From NCBI RefSeq assembly GCF_015351595.1, contig NZ_JADKPT010000001.1:930001-994000 (forward strand): a stretch of DNA of 64,000 nt, given 5' to 3'. The translations under genes and the position numbers were made by a program. Shown here one piece after another: positions 53,801 to 62,697 of this stretch (positions are counted from its first letter, which is position 1; each line of letters starts with the position of its first letter). A model generated the notes under the pieces. The model saw nothing but the letters and a program-made list of their open reading frames with translations, was not told the DNA's origin and searched no databases. The DNA comes from Flavobacterium sp. LC2016-12. GTDB taxonomy: Bacteria > Bacteroidota > Bacteroidia > Flavobacteriales > Flavobacteriaceae.

Positions 53801-54528
53801 CATTTGATTTAGTTGATTCTAATGGAGGAAATACAGTTGGGCATCCTAGAAATTCATTATACTCATACCAATTTACAGGTTTAAATAATCAAGGTCTTCC
53901 AACATTTATTTTGCAGGATGGAGCTGAAAATAATATTACAGAGGCTAATTTTCAGGATAATTTAAATGTTACAAAATATTTAAAATATGAGGGATCAATT
54001 GAGCCAAATAAATCTATTGGTTTAGCGAATACATTTACTTATAAAAACTGGTCTTTATATGTATTTTTTGTTGGGTCAGGAGGAAACAAAGTTCGTTTAA
54101 ATCCAATTTACGACAGTACTTATGATGATTTAACTGTATTTACAAAAGATTTTACAAACCGTTGGATCAATCCAGGAGATGAAAATTATACTAACGTCCC
54201 AGTTATCGCAGACAAACGTTTAAATGCGAATTATGATGGAGCACGTAACCTTGCAAAAGCGTATAATACCTATAATTATTCTGATGTCCGTATTGCAGAT
54301 GGGGATTTTATTCGATTGAAAAATATATCATTAAGTTGGGAGTTCCCTAGTGATTTCAAGAGAAAAATAGGAGTAAGTACATTTACTATAAAAGGATCTG
54401 CGGTTAATCCATGGTTACTTTATTCTGATAAAAGATTGAATGGTCAGGATCCTGAGTTTCGTAATTCGGGAGGAGTTGCTTTACCAGTAACATCTCAATA
54501 TACTTTTACTTTAAACCTTTCATTATAA
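50803..54528 (+). CDS. SusC/RagA-family TonB-dependent receptor with STN domain
   Basis: The 1241-residue protein has an N-terminal signal and membrane segment (ending VNGQ), then a secretin/TonB N-terminal (STN) domain (about residues 45-125). A carboxypeptidase-regulatory-like domain follows (about 147-215: GKITDETGSPLPGATV), then the plug (about 220-365) and a long outer membrane barrel ending in TFTLNLSL. SusC proteins import large ligands across the outer membrane with TonB energy. The STN domain, absent from plain SusC proteins, signals to FecR. Directly downstream is its SusD partner (11-bp gap). Confidence 0.95.
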   Translation: MKKPVVKQRLLHRIMKITLFQFVLALVFSSVTMANSVNGQRKLDTKVTITVANLTLDNALSKIEKSAHVKFSYNSRLPQLNQKVSIQANEETLSSVLNRILVPFNITYSEVSNQIILQKNASSDPFSNAANHDSLFEILTGPIIKGKITDETGSPLPGATVMAKGTKIAVLTDFDGNFSIEMPANSTVIVISYVGMETREVGISNTNPTIVLNELGQNLKEVVVTTGYEKTSKRTFTGAISKISGTELKVDGVVDVSRMIEGKAAGVTVQNVTGTFGTAPKITVRGSSSIFGDTKPLWVIDGVVQEDIINMSFADLASGNSETLLSSSVAGLNANDIQSIEILKDASATSIYGSRSLNGVVVVTTKQGRRDSPLKISYGLEQTVRTVPNYSQYDILNSQESMSIFKEMEAKGYLDLPSTVNGRYGGAYNILGRAINTYNPETGGYLVNNDPVSRNNFLRKYEMANTDWFSVLFRPSITQNHSLSFSGGGKNNTFYASLGYYTDPGWTIADDVKQISSNIKGTFYVNDKLNITLSTLASIRDQGAPGSYESEKDVVFGKVTRDFDINPFNYVLNTSRTLRPYDENGNLEYYRNNWAKMNIVNELANNYMEIEVKDIRFQLDLDYKISPQLTYNLTGSARYANTSREHKILEGSNVVGAYKAGTPDGEDGVNTLVRNDNIFLYQDPNDLNAPKVSVLPNGGFLRKFTNDMTSYNLRNSINYRNTFSDKHEVEGLFGTEMRVVDRSSDNFTAAGLQYDRGLTAFTDPRIIEKIINGGDSYYGFNEEKERTVGFFGKVGYTYDRRYTASLTGRYDGSNRQGNSDSSRWLPTYTFSGKWNVAEEKFMKNVESVNTLALRASYGLTATAGPATNSLAIYKSAVTDRFNLDDRETAIRIEELQNSDLTWEKQFETNIGVDLGMFNNRVQFTTDVYRRKAFDLVDYVITSGIGGQRIRQGNNADMETKGLEVAFTTKNFDNKDFKWSTTLNFSVYNQEITRLENTPTAFDLVDSNGGNTVGHPRNSLYSYQFTGLNNQGLPTFILQDGAENNITEANFQDNLNVTKYLKYEGSIEPNKSIGLANTFTYKNWSLYVFFVGSGGNKVRLNPIYDSTYDDLTVFTKDFTNRWINPGDENYTNVPVIADKRLNANYDGARNLAKAYNTYNYSDVRIADGDFIRLKNISLSWEFPSDFKRKIGVSTFTIKGSAVNPWLLYSDKRLNGQDPEFRNSGGVALPVTSQYTFTLNLSL

Positions 54529-54539
54529 TAGTCAAAATC

Positions 54540-56018
54540 ATGAAAAACTTAAAAATAACATTATCCCTTTTAATACTTATATGTATTACTAGCTGCGATG
54601 ATTTTCTATCAGAAAAACCAGATAACCGAACTGAAATTGACACACCTGCAAAAATTTCAGAACTGCTAGTTGAAGCTTATCCTCAAATGAGTTACTTCGA
54701 GATTGCAGAAACAATGTCAGATAACGTTTTTGATAGCGGAATGCAAGAAACATTAGCAAATAACGAGCAGAACTATAACTGGTTGATTCAGACTGAAACG
54801 ACAAATATTGACACACAGGCTTACTATTGGGATGCATGCTATAAAGCAATCGCCCACGCAAACAAAGCTTTGCAGGCCATCGATGAATTAGGAAATCCAT
54901 CAAGTCTTAATCCGCAAAAGGGAGAAGCTCTTATCGCGAGAGCTTACTCTCACTTTATGTTGGTTTCACTTTGGTCAAAACGTTACAATCCTGCTACTGC
55001 TACATCAGATTTAGGAGTTCCGTACGTAACAAAACCAGAAACAGAATTGTTGACTAAATACAAAAGAAATACAGTTGCCGAAGTTTTTGATTTTATTGAA
55101 AAAGATATCGAAGAAGGTTTAAAATATGTAACAAATGATTACAAAGAACCAAGATTTCATTTTAATGTAAATGCATCAAAAGCTTTTGCCAGTAGATTCT
55201 ATTTAGTAAAAGGAGACTGGGACAAGGTTATCGAATTATCAGATGATTTGGGTTCAAGACCAGAAGGTAAATTAAGAGATTTTTCTACTTATGAGTCTAT
55301 AGGTGTTGAAGATCAGCAATTAAAATACGCAAGCAGTAATGTTGAAACTAATTTGTTGATTGTTTCTACAAATTCAATTGTGAGTAGAGTGTATTCTTTA
55401 AACCGTTTTAATCTGTCAGGTACAGGCCGACCAGAAATTTTTGGAGGAAATACAAACCTTTTTGGAAAAGCATATTACTATAACTTTTATTCATCTAACG
55501 GTAGTATCACCTTATTTCTTCCAAAGTTTTATGAATATTTTAAATACTCAAATGTAACAGCTGGAATTGGAGATCCTTATGTAGCCGAAGTTTTACTTAG
55601 TAATGATGAGTTTTTCTTAAACAGGATAGAAGCCCATGTTATGAAAGGTCAAATAGATCTGGCAAACGATGAATTAGAATACTTTTTAGCAACAAGAACT
55701 CCAACATACGATAGTACAACAGATAAGTTGTCTGAGGCAAGAGTAGTAGAGAAATTTCCTGTTGTTCAAGATGAATACACTCCGTTTTATACAATGACGC
55801 CAGTGCAAACCTCATATGTAAAAGCAATTGCAGAAACAAGAAGAAGAGATTTTATACATGAAGGCTTGAGATGGTTTGATATCAAGCGTTTTAATATTGT
55901 GGTAAAACATGAAACGTCAAATAAACCGGCAAATATATTAGTAAAGGATGATAACCGTAGAGCGTTGCAAATTCCATTGCATGCATCAAGTACCGGAGTA
56001 GAACTAAATCCTAGATAA
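54540..56018 (+). CDS. SusD/RagB-family surface lipoprotein
   Basis: The 492-residue lipoprotein has a lipobox (LILICITSC, Cys19). Its TPR-rich helical architecture is that of SusD, with AYSHFMLVSLWSKRYNPAT (about residues 140-158) and ETRRRDFIHEGLRWFDIKRF near the C-terminus as family landmarks. SusD closes like a lid over SusC and captures ligand at the cell surface. The ligand class cannot be read from the sequence, and no glycoside hydrolase is encoded in the locus, so it need not be a polysaccharide. Confidence 0.95.
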   Translation: MKNLKITLSLLILICITSCDDFLSEKPDNRTEIDTPAKISELLVEAYPQMSYFEIAETMSDNVFDSGMQETLANNEQNYNWLIQTETTNIDTQAYYWDACYKAIAHANKALQAIDELGNPSSLNPQKGEALIARAYSHFMLVSLWSKRYNPATATSDLGVPYVTKPETELLTKYKRNTVAEVFDFIEKDIEEGLKYVTNDYKEPRFHFNVNASKAFASRFYLVKGDWDKVIELSDDLGSRPEGKLRDFSTYESIGVEDQQLKYASSNVETNLLIVSTNSIVSRVYSLNRFNLSGTGRPEIFGGNTNLFGKAYYYNFYSSNGSITLFLPKFYEYFKYSNVTAGIGDPYVAEVLLSNDEFFLNRIEAHVMKGQIDLANDELEYFLATRTPTYDSTTDKLSEARVVEKFPVVQDEYTPFYTMTPVQTSYVKAIAETRRRDFIHEGLRWFDIKRFNIVVKHETSNKPANILVKDDNRRALQIPLHASSTGVELNPR

Positions 56019-56034
56019 TCTTAAAATTAAAATT

Positions 56035-56895
56035 ATGAAATTATTAAAATATAATAGAATTGCGGTTTTAGCAATAGTTTCGATAGCTCTAATTTCATGT
56101 GCTGGAGATGATCAGCTGGGAGAAAGTCAATTAGACTATACACAGCCAGTAAAAACAAATTTAGACAATTGGATCACAACAACTTATTTAAATCCATATA
56201 ATATTAATGTACAATATAAATGGAATCAAAATACGGTTGATAATAGTCGTTATTTATTTCCTCCAACAATTAATAAAGTAAAGCCTGCACTTGAAATTGT
56301 TCAGACAATATGGCTTAAAAGTTATGCAACAATCGGAGGTGCGGATTTCGTAAAAAAAATAGCACCAAGAGAAATTGTTTTGGTTGGCGGAGTAAACTTA
56401 AATAGTGTAGGTACTAGAACTTTAGGTTTGGCCGAAGGCGGACAGCGCGTTACACTTTTTGAAACTGATTATATCGATCAATCAAATCGCGCAAACGTAT
56501 CGGAGTTTATACATACCATTCAGCATGAGTATATTCATATTTTGAACCAGAATAAACCGTTTGATGAAAAAGCGTGGAAGCTCTTGACACCAGGAGGCTA
56601 TACAGCAGATTGGTATAATTATAAAATTCCGGTATCAAATGAACTTGGGTTTATTACAAGTTATGCAAGATCAAATATCAATGAAGATTTCGCAGAAACG
56701 GCTTCAATGATCTTAATCTATTCAAAAGCAGAATATGCTGCATTTTTAGCTGGTATTAAAAGTCCGACCGCTCTTGCTGCGTTAAAAGCAAAAGAAGCAC
56801 TTGTAGTCAAATATTTCAAGGAAGCTTTTAATATGGATTTCTATGCTTTAAGAGATGAGGCCGAAAAAAACACAACAGCTGTAATAAATAATTAA
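56035..56895 (+). CDS. Substrate-import-associated zinc metallohydrolase lipoprotein
   Basis: The 286-residue lipoprotein has a lipobox ending at Cys22 (SIALISC). The zinc site is HEYIH (H164-E165-H168), with candidate third ligands E217 or E221 in NINEDFAETASMIL. It matches what I remember of the TIGR04549-type import-associated zinc metallohydrolases, found next to SusC/SusD pairs. It is probably surface or periplasmic and may cleave the imported ligand. No substrate is evident. It is cotranscribed, 16 bp after SusD and 10 bp before the DUF4302-like gene. Confidence 0.88.
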   Translation: MKLLKYNRIAVLAIVSIALISCAGDDQLGESQLDYTQPVKTNLDNWITTTYLNPYNINVQYKWNQNTVDNSRYLFPPTINKVKPALEIVQTIWLKSYATIGGADFVKKIAPREIVLVGGVNLNSVGTRTLGLAEGGQRVTLFETDYIDQSNRANVSEFIHTIQHEYIHILNQNKPFDEKAWKLLTPGGYTADWYNYKIPVSNELGFITSYARSNINEDFAETASMILIYSKAEYAAFLAGIKSPTALAALKAKEALVVKYFKEAFNMDFYALRDEAEKNTTAVINN

Positions 56896-56905
56896 AAGAA
56901 CTATT

Positions 56906-58252
56906 ATGAAAATAAAACACCTATATAAGTACTTATTTGCAGCACTTTTAGTTCTGCATTTAAGCAGCTGTAACGATAATACAGATGCTGAACAAAAGTT
57001 TAGCCAAACACCAACAGAGCGTTTAAATGCTCAAAAAACTGAATTAAATGAATTATTGCTTTCTTCAGAATTTGGCTGGAAAGCAGTTTATTTTACTGAT
57101 AATACGGTTTTAGGCGGATATACTCATTTATTTAGGTTTGCCAAAGACGGAACTGTCCAAATGGCTTCCGACTTTGATAGTGATACTAAGACGTATAAAA
57201 GTGAATACGAAATTCAGTTAGGCAGTACTGTTAGTGTCGTTTTTACCACTAAAAACAGAATTCACCTTTTATCAGACTCGAATAGTTATCCCATTCCTTC
57301 GCTCGAAGCAAAAGGATATTTGGGAGATTTTCAATTTTTGTATTACGGACAAGAAAACGGTGATATTGTTTTTAAAACCAATAGAAATAATCGTGAATTG
57401 CGTTTTGTAAAAGCAACAGCTGAAGATTGGACAGATTTGCCAAAAAATCTTGTAATGGAACAAAATGTTATAGGAGGTGCAGACAGGCCGCTTTTTAGAC
57501 TGCTTGAAACTAATGATGGTACAACTACGCATAAATTTGATTTCTCATTTACGACGGCAACTCGTTTTGCTGAATCAAATTCTATCGAAAGTGGCTATTC
57601 TGTTAGCTATAATATGGGAGTTGGATATACTCCAACCGGAATTTTGGTAAGTCCTGCAGTTGAAGTGGGAGGGCAAAAATTAACCGATTTTACTTATAAT
57701 GATGCTGATGGAAGTTTTACAGCAACTGGAACAAATGGTGTAAGTGCTGTTATAAAATATACAGACAAACCTTTGGCTCTTACTGATGATTATAAATTAT
57801 TGCTTCCTGGACAACCATTTGGCTGGTTTGGATTCTTTATAGATGATTATACTGTAGAGGCACCAACAAACTCAGCATTGTTTTATTCAGAATTAGAAAA
57901 AATTAATGCCGCCTTACCAGAGGGGCAAAGTATTTCAGCGATTGAAATTTACAGTAATACTGGTATTGGTACCGTCATTTATTACAGTTTCGTAGGGAGA
58001 GCACCTTTGCAGCATTTCGTTACTGTTGAAGAAGATGAACCTGGTAAAAAAATGATCCTTAAGCATCAGTCCTGGAACGGAAATACAACTGTAGCAACGC
58101 CTGCAATCCTTGCAAGTTTTGATAAATACTTGATGGATCCAGAGGGAATTTATGTAAAAAAAGAAAGTTTCAGATTAGTTTATTCTGAACCAGTTTATAC
58201 CTTCACTAGTGCGTCAAGTCCTTTTAGAATGACCACTTGGAAGCTTAATTAA
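56906..58252 (+). CDS. DUF4302-like surface lipoprotein
   Basis: The 448-residue lipoprotein has a lipobox (LLVLHLSSC, Cys22), followed by a beta-rich domain with no enzyme motifs. I recognise the family (DUF4302) from Bacteroidetes SusC/SusD loci with a zinc metallohydrolase. Landmarks are ERLNAQKTELNELLLSSEFGWKAVYF (about residues 39-64) and PLALTDDYKLLLPGQPFGWFGFF (about 287-309). It may be a surface ligand-binding accessory. It is the last gene of the locus and is followed by a terminator. Confidence 0.88.
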   Translation: MKIKHLYKYLFAALLVLHLSSCNDNTDAEQKFSQTPTERLNAQKTELNELLLSSEFGWKAVYFTDNTVLGGYTHLFRFAKDGTVQMASDFDSDTKTYKSEYEIQLGSTVSVVFTTKNRIHLLSDSNSYPIPSLEAKGYLGDFQFLYYGQENGDIVFKTNRNNRELRFVKATAEDWTDLPKNLVMEQNVIGGADRPLFRLLETNDGTTTHKFDFSFTTATRFAESNSIESGYSVSYNMGVGYTPTGILVSPAVEVGGQKLTDFTYNDADGSFTATGTNGVSAVIKYTDKPLALTDDYKLLLPGQPFGWFGFFIDDYTVEAPTNSALFYSELEKINAALPEGQSISAIEIYSNTGIGTVIYYSFVGRAPLQHFVTVEEDEPGKKMILKHQSWNGNTTVATPAILASFDKYLMDPEGIYVKKESFRLVYSEPVYTFTSASSPFRMTTWKLN

Positions 58253-58729
58253 AAATTTTTTAGTTTTGATTTTAATTTTGGAGGAAGGGCAGCTCATTTT
58301 TTTGAGCTGCTTTTTTTATTTCACTAAAGGCTAAAACGCTTTTATCTGCGAAACTGTGAAAGAAATCAATGGTGAATAAGATTTGAACCTGAAAAAACGC
58401 CAACTATTTTTAGAATTATTTTCATTTACTGTACAAAAATTTTACTACTCGGTACTCAGACTTTGTTATATTGAATTTTTCTGCCGGAAAGCTTGATTTT
58501 ATTGATTTGATGAATAATACTTAATGGTTTTTGTTTCTGTTTTTATTTACTATCATAGCCATTTACATTAGTTTTTAGGATAAATGGATTGATATTTTTT
58601 TTAACGCATAAAGTGCATTGTTGATAGGTTATTGCGATTGTTATTTTTTTAAAAAGGGAATTATCATATATTTGACGAGTCATTCATAGCAGGAATAGCT
58701 ACAAATAAATATTAAAATTAATTTTGAAT
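58253..58729. other. 477-bp spacer between the Sus locus and fabG
   Basis: It contains the terminator at 58289-58317 and then AT-rich sequence without coding character. A TATATTTG -7 box at 58667-58674, 55 bp before the fabG start, is the likely fabG promoter; a TTG 26 bp upstream is a weak -33 candidate. I see no RNA gene or repeat in it. Confidence 0.6.
58289..58317 (+). terminator. Intrinsic terminator of the Sus locus
   Basis: An 8-bp stem GCAGCTCA (58289-58296) and TGAGCTGC (58303-58310) with a 6-base loop is followed by seven T (58311-58317). Confidence 0.92.
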
Positions 58730-59476
58730 ATGAAATTACTAGAAGGAAAAGTTGCCATTATTACGGGCGCTAGTCGTGGAATTGGAAAAGGAATTGCTGA
58801 AGTATTTGCTAAACATGGAGCAAATGTTGCTTTTACATATAGTTCGTCTGCAGCTTCTGCAGAAGCATTAGAAGCTGAATTGAACGCTTTAGGAGTTAAA
58901 GCGAAAGGATACCAATCGAATGCGGCCGATTTTAATGAAGCGCAAACTTTTGTTGATGCTGTTTTGGCTGATTTTGGAACAGTTGACATTTTAATTAATA
59001 ACGCCGGAATTACAAAAGATAATTTATTGATGCGTATGTCAGAAGCTGATTTTGATCAGGTTATTGATGTAAACTTAAAGTCAGTATTTAATATGACTAA
59101 AGCAATTCAAAGGACTTTCTTAAAACAACGTGCAGGTTCTATTATTAATATTAGTTCAGTAGTTGGAGTTTCCGGAAATGCTGGTCAAACAAATTATGCA
59201 GCGTCTAAAGCTGGTGCAATTGGTTTTACAAAATCAGTTGCTTTAGAGTTGGGTTCTCGTAATATTCGATGTAATGCAATCGCTCCGGGATTTATTGAAA
59301 CTGAAATGACCGCAAAATTACCTGAAGATGTAGTAAAAGGATGGAGAGAAGGAATTCCATTGAAGCGTGGAGGAACTACTGAAGATGTTGCAAATGCATG
59401 TCTTTTCTTAGCTTCAGATATGAGTGCCTATGTTACTGGACAAGTACTTAATGTTTGTGGAGGAATGTTAACCTAA
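58730..59476 (+). CDS. fabG: 3-oxoacyl-ACP reductase FabG
   Basis: The start chosen is ATG at 58730, giving MKLLEGKVAIITGASRGIG (248 residues). The short-chain dehydrogenase fold is complete: TGASRGIGKG (12-21), NNAGIT (90-95), catalytic S143, Y156 and K160 (YAASK), and ALELGSRNIRCNAIAPGFIET. It reduces 3-oxoacyl-ACP with NADPH in fatty acid elongation. The other fab genes are elsewhere (FabZ is fused to LpxC here), so this is a lone copy. Confidence 0.93.
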   Translation: MKLLEGKVAIITGASRGIGKGIAEVFAKHGANVAFTYSSSAASAEALEAELNALGVKAKGYQSNAADFNEAQTFVDAVLADFGTVDILINNAGITKDNLLMRMSEADFDQVIDVNLKSVFNMTKAIQRTFLKQRAGSIINISSVVGVSGNAGQTNYAASKAGAIGFTKSVALELGSRNIRCNAIAPGFIETEMTAKLPEDVVKGWREGIPLKRGGTTEDVANACLFLASDMSAYVTGQVLNVCGGMLT

Positions 59477-59562
59477 GATACTAAGGTTCTAAGTTGCTAA
59501 GATTCTAAGGTTTTGTTCTGAGATCTTCGAATTATTAATCTTCCAATCATTAAATTAAATAT

Positions 59563-61590
59563 ATGACTACAAATACGATTCTATTATTATTGCTTTCATT
59601 AGTAATAGCGGGTGGTTTGTCATATTTTCAATATTATTTTAAAGCCAAAAACAAATCCAATGTGATTGTGTTTTTGGCTTTTTTACGTTTTCTTGCCATT
59701 TTCGGATTATTGGTTTTATTAATAAATCCAATCGTTTCTAAAAATTCACTTGAAATAACAAAAACACCGCTGGCAATTACAGTTGATAATTCGAGTTCAA
59801 TCGTAGCTTTAAAATCAGACAAAAAAGTTGCTGAATTATATCAAAAAATAATTTCAAATCCTGCGCTTCAGGAAAAATTTGACATTCAGTCTTATCAGTT
59901 TGATGCAGATTTTAAGCCTTCTTCTACATTTGATTTCAAAGGAAAACAAACTAATCTTGATGAAGTTGCTAAGAACTTAAAAAGCATCAACAAAAACCTG
60001 ATTTTCCCAACAGTTATAATTACTGATGGAAATCAGACTACAGGAAACGATTATGTATATCGTTTTGATCCTGTTAATAAAGTTTATCCTTTGGTTGTGG
60101 GAGATACAACCACGTTTTTTGATTTAAAAATTAATCAGCTTAACGTAAACAAATACGCTTTTCATAAAAATAAATTTCCCGTTGAAGTTTTTCTACAATA
60201 TGCCGGAGATAAAGCTACAACGGCAGATTTTACAATTTTGCAAGGAAATTCGGTTGTTGCAAAAGAGAAAGTTTCTTTTTCTCCTTCTAAAAAAACAGCT
60301 ACAATAAATATACTTCTTCCTGCTGATAAAGTAGGATTGCAAATTTTTAAAGCAAGCATTTCATCTAACGCAAAAGAGAAAAACAGCTACAATAATATTA
60401 AGAATTTTGCCGTTGAAATAATTGATCAGAAATCTACAATTGCGATTGTTTCGTCTATAAATCATCCAGATATTGCGTCATTAAAACGTTCTATTGAAGT
60501 TAATGCACAACGTAAAGTAATATTGGTTAAGCCAAATGAAATCAATTTATTGCAAGAAGTTTCTGTTTTAGTTTTATACCAGCCAACAACAGCTTTCAAA
60601 GCAATATTCGACAATAATAAATTAGCAGGAAGAAACACTTTTATCATCACAGGAAACAACACCGATTTCAACTTTTTAAATCAACAGCAAAACAATTTGG
60701 TTTTTAAAATGAGCGGACAAAGAGAAGATTATTTATCCGAATTTCAATCTCAGTTTAATTTGTTTGCCATTGAAGATTTTGGTTTTGGAAATTTTCCACC
60801 GTTACAAAATTTATTCGGAACAATTTCAACCAATGGAAATGTATCTGTTTTGCTTTCTTCAAAAATTAGAAACGTTGCTACAAATGCACCTTTATTGGCT
60901 TTCGCCGAAAATCAGGGAAAAAGAACCGCTTTTTTATTAGGAGAAAACAGTTGGAAATGGCGTTTGCAAAGTCATATTGACAATCAGTCCTTTGAAAAAT
61001 ATGATGTTTTCATAGATAAGATTATTCAATATTTGGCTTCTTCAACTTCTAAAAAATCTTTGGTTGTAACACATGAAAGCTTTTACAATTCAGGAGAGGC
61101 AATTGCAATCAACGCGCAATATTTCAATAAAAATTATGAGTTTGATGAAAAAGCGAGACTTACTATTACCGTTACAAACGCTGAAACAAAACAAAGTAAA
61201 AATTACGATTTATTAAAAGGAAATAATTCGTTCTCTGTAAATCTGGACGGTTTAACAGCCGGAAAATATAATTTCTCTGTAAAAGAACTAAACTCAAATA
61301 CATCTTATTCAAGTCATTTTGAAATTTTAGATTTTGATATTGAAAAACAATTTGTAAATCCCGATGTTTTAAAATTGAAACAATTGGCATTACAAACAAA
61401 TGGAAAAGCCTTCTTTGAGAATCAGGCAGATGATTTAATTAATGCTCTTTTAGAAAACAAAGAATATAAATCGATCGAGAAAAATATTTCGACAAAAACA
61501 CCGTTAATTGATTGGGTTTGGTTGTTGATTTTAATTGCTGCTTTATTGACTACTGAATGGTTTGTAAGGAAATATAACGGATTGCTTTAA
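59563..61590 (+). CDS. Large membrane protein with vWA-like periplasmic region
   Basis: The 675-residue protein has two N-terminal TM helices (about residues 4-25 and 36-58) and one near the C-terminus (about 649-666). The periplasmic part contains LAITVDNSSSIVALKSDK (about 71-88), which has a DxSxS MIDAS-like motif, and FPTVIITDGNQTTG (about 149-162), which has the second Asp-Gly of von Willebrand A domains. The arrangement resembles the Bat/vWA membrane proteins. No partner Bat or MoxR gene is adjacent, so the role is unknown. Confidence 0.8.
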   Translation: MTTNTILLLLLSLVIAGGLSYFQYYFKAKNKSNVIVFLAFLRFLAIFGLLVLLINPIVSKNSLEITKTPLAITVDNSSSIVALKSDKKVAELYQKIISNPALQEKFDIQSYQFDADFKPSSTFDFKGKQTNLDEVAKNLKSINKNLIFPTVIITDGNQTTGNDYVYRFDPVNKVYPLVVGDTTTFFDLKINQLNVNKYAFHKNKFPVEVFLQYAGDKATTADFTILQGNSVVAKEKVSFSPSKKTATINILLPADKVGLQIFKASISSNAKEKNSYNNIKNFAVEIIDQKSTIAIVSSINHPDIASLKRSIEVNAQRKVILVKPNEINLLQEVSVLVLYQPTTAFKAIFDNNKLAGRNTFIITGNNTDFNFLNQQQNNLVFKMSGQREDYLSEFQSQFNLFAIEDFGFGNFPPLQNLFGTISTNGNVSVLLSSKIRNVATNAPLLAFAENQGKRTAFLLGENSWKWRLQSHIDNQSFEKYDVFIDKIIQYLASSTSKKSLVVTHESFYNSGEAIAINAQYFNKNYEFDEKARLTITVTNAETKQSKNYDLLKGNNSFSVNLDGLTAGKYNFSVKELNSNTSYSSHFEILDFDIEKQFVNPDVLKLKQLALQTNGKAFFENQADDLINALLENKEYKSIEKNISTKTPLIDWVWLLILIAALLTTEWFVRKYNGLL

Positions 61591-61714
61591 AAGAGGTACA
61601 AAGAAGCAAAGGTTCATAGGTTCATAGGTTTTGTAGTTTGTGCTTAACCTGAAACTTTAAACATGACACGAGGCTTTAGTCGAATTGGCGAAGGAAACAA
61701 AAAGAACAAATACT

Positions 61715-62614
61715 ATGGATTTCAGGCTAAAAGTATTCTACACCGTTGCACTCCGCTTAAACTTTACTAAAGCGGCAACTGAATTGTATATCTCACAGCC
61801 AGCAGTTTCAAAACACATTCAGGAACTCGAGGAAACCTATAAAATCAAACTTTTTGAGCGAAATGGTTCTAAGATTGCTCTAACTCCGGCAGGTGAAATT
61901 CTTTTAAAACACACCAAAAGCATTTTTGAAATTTACAGGGAAATCGATTTTGAAATGAGTTCATTTATCAATGAACGCCAGGGATTGCTGAGATTAGGGT
62001 CAAGTACTACCATTTCGCAATATATTATTTCTCCTGTTTTGGCACGATTTCATCAAAAACAGCAAGATATCAAGGTTAATCTGCTGAATGGAAATACAGA
62101 ACAAATTGAAAATGCCTTAATTAATAAAGAAATTGAAATTGGAATTGTTGAAGGACAGTCAAAAAATCAATCAATAAAATATATCCCATTCTTAAAAGAC
62201 GAATTAGTTTTAGTCTGTAGAAGCGGAAATCCGTTGGTACAGGAAAGTGAAATTGCTGTAGATGATTTAAAGTCAATGCGCTTTATAACCAGAGAACGTG
62301 GTTCAGGAACACTTGAAGTTATAGAATATGCTTTAAAACAAATTGGCGTAAAAATGACAACTGATTTACACGTCGAAATGCAATTAGGAAGTACCGAAAG
62401 TATAAAATCATATTTACTAAATTCAGATTGTTTTGCTTTTATGTCAATCCACGCAGTTGGTAATGAACTTAAAAATAATGAATTGATTGTTCTGGATGTT
62501 GAAAATTTGTCTATTGAAAGATACTTTTACATCATCACTTTAGTCGGAAAATCTGATTCATTATCAGAACTTTTTATTCAAAATTTATCAGATTACTATA
62601 ATTTAAAGTTATAG
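61715..62614 (+). CDS. LysR-family transcriptional regulator
   Basis: The start chosen is ATG at 61715, giving MDFRLKVFYTVALRLNFTKAATELYISQPAVSKHIQELE (299 residues). The N-terminal winged HTH (about residues 1-60) and the C-terminal LysR substrate domain (about 90-295, with the EIGIVEG and LVLVCR-like strands) are complete. LysR proteins bind as tetramers and respond to a small co-inducer. The YeiH-type transporter starts 76 bp after its stop on the same strand, so it is the probable target. Confidence 0.93.
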   Translation: MDFRLKVFYTVALRLNFTKAATELYISQPAVSKHIQELEETYKIKLFERNGSKIALTPAGEILLKHTKSIFEIYREIDFEMSSFINERQGLLRLGSSTTISQYIISPVLARFHQKQQDIKVNLLNGNTEQIENALINKEIEIGIVEGQSKNQSIKYIPFLKDELVLVCRSGNPLVQESEIAVDDLKSMRFITRERGSGTLEVIEYALKQIGVKMTTDLHVEMQLGSTESIKSYLLNSDCFAFMSIHAVGNELKNNELIVLDVENLSIERYFYIITLVGKSDSLSELFIQNLSDYYNLKL

Positions 62615-62636
62615 TCAATTGTAATTTACGATTGGT

Positions 62637-62697
62637 GTTTTCAAAATATATGGCAGACCTTTGTACAATAATTATCAATATAGCATATTTTGAAAAC
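62637..62697. promoter_or_regulatory. 13-bp inverted repeat at the yeiH start
   Basis: GTTTTCAAAATAT (62637-62649) and its exact reverse complement (62685-62697) are 35 bp apart, and the right arm covers the TTG start of the transporter gene. The pair is dyadic and directly downstream of a LysR gene, so it could be an operator or an mRNA hairpin over the start. Confidence 0.5.
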
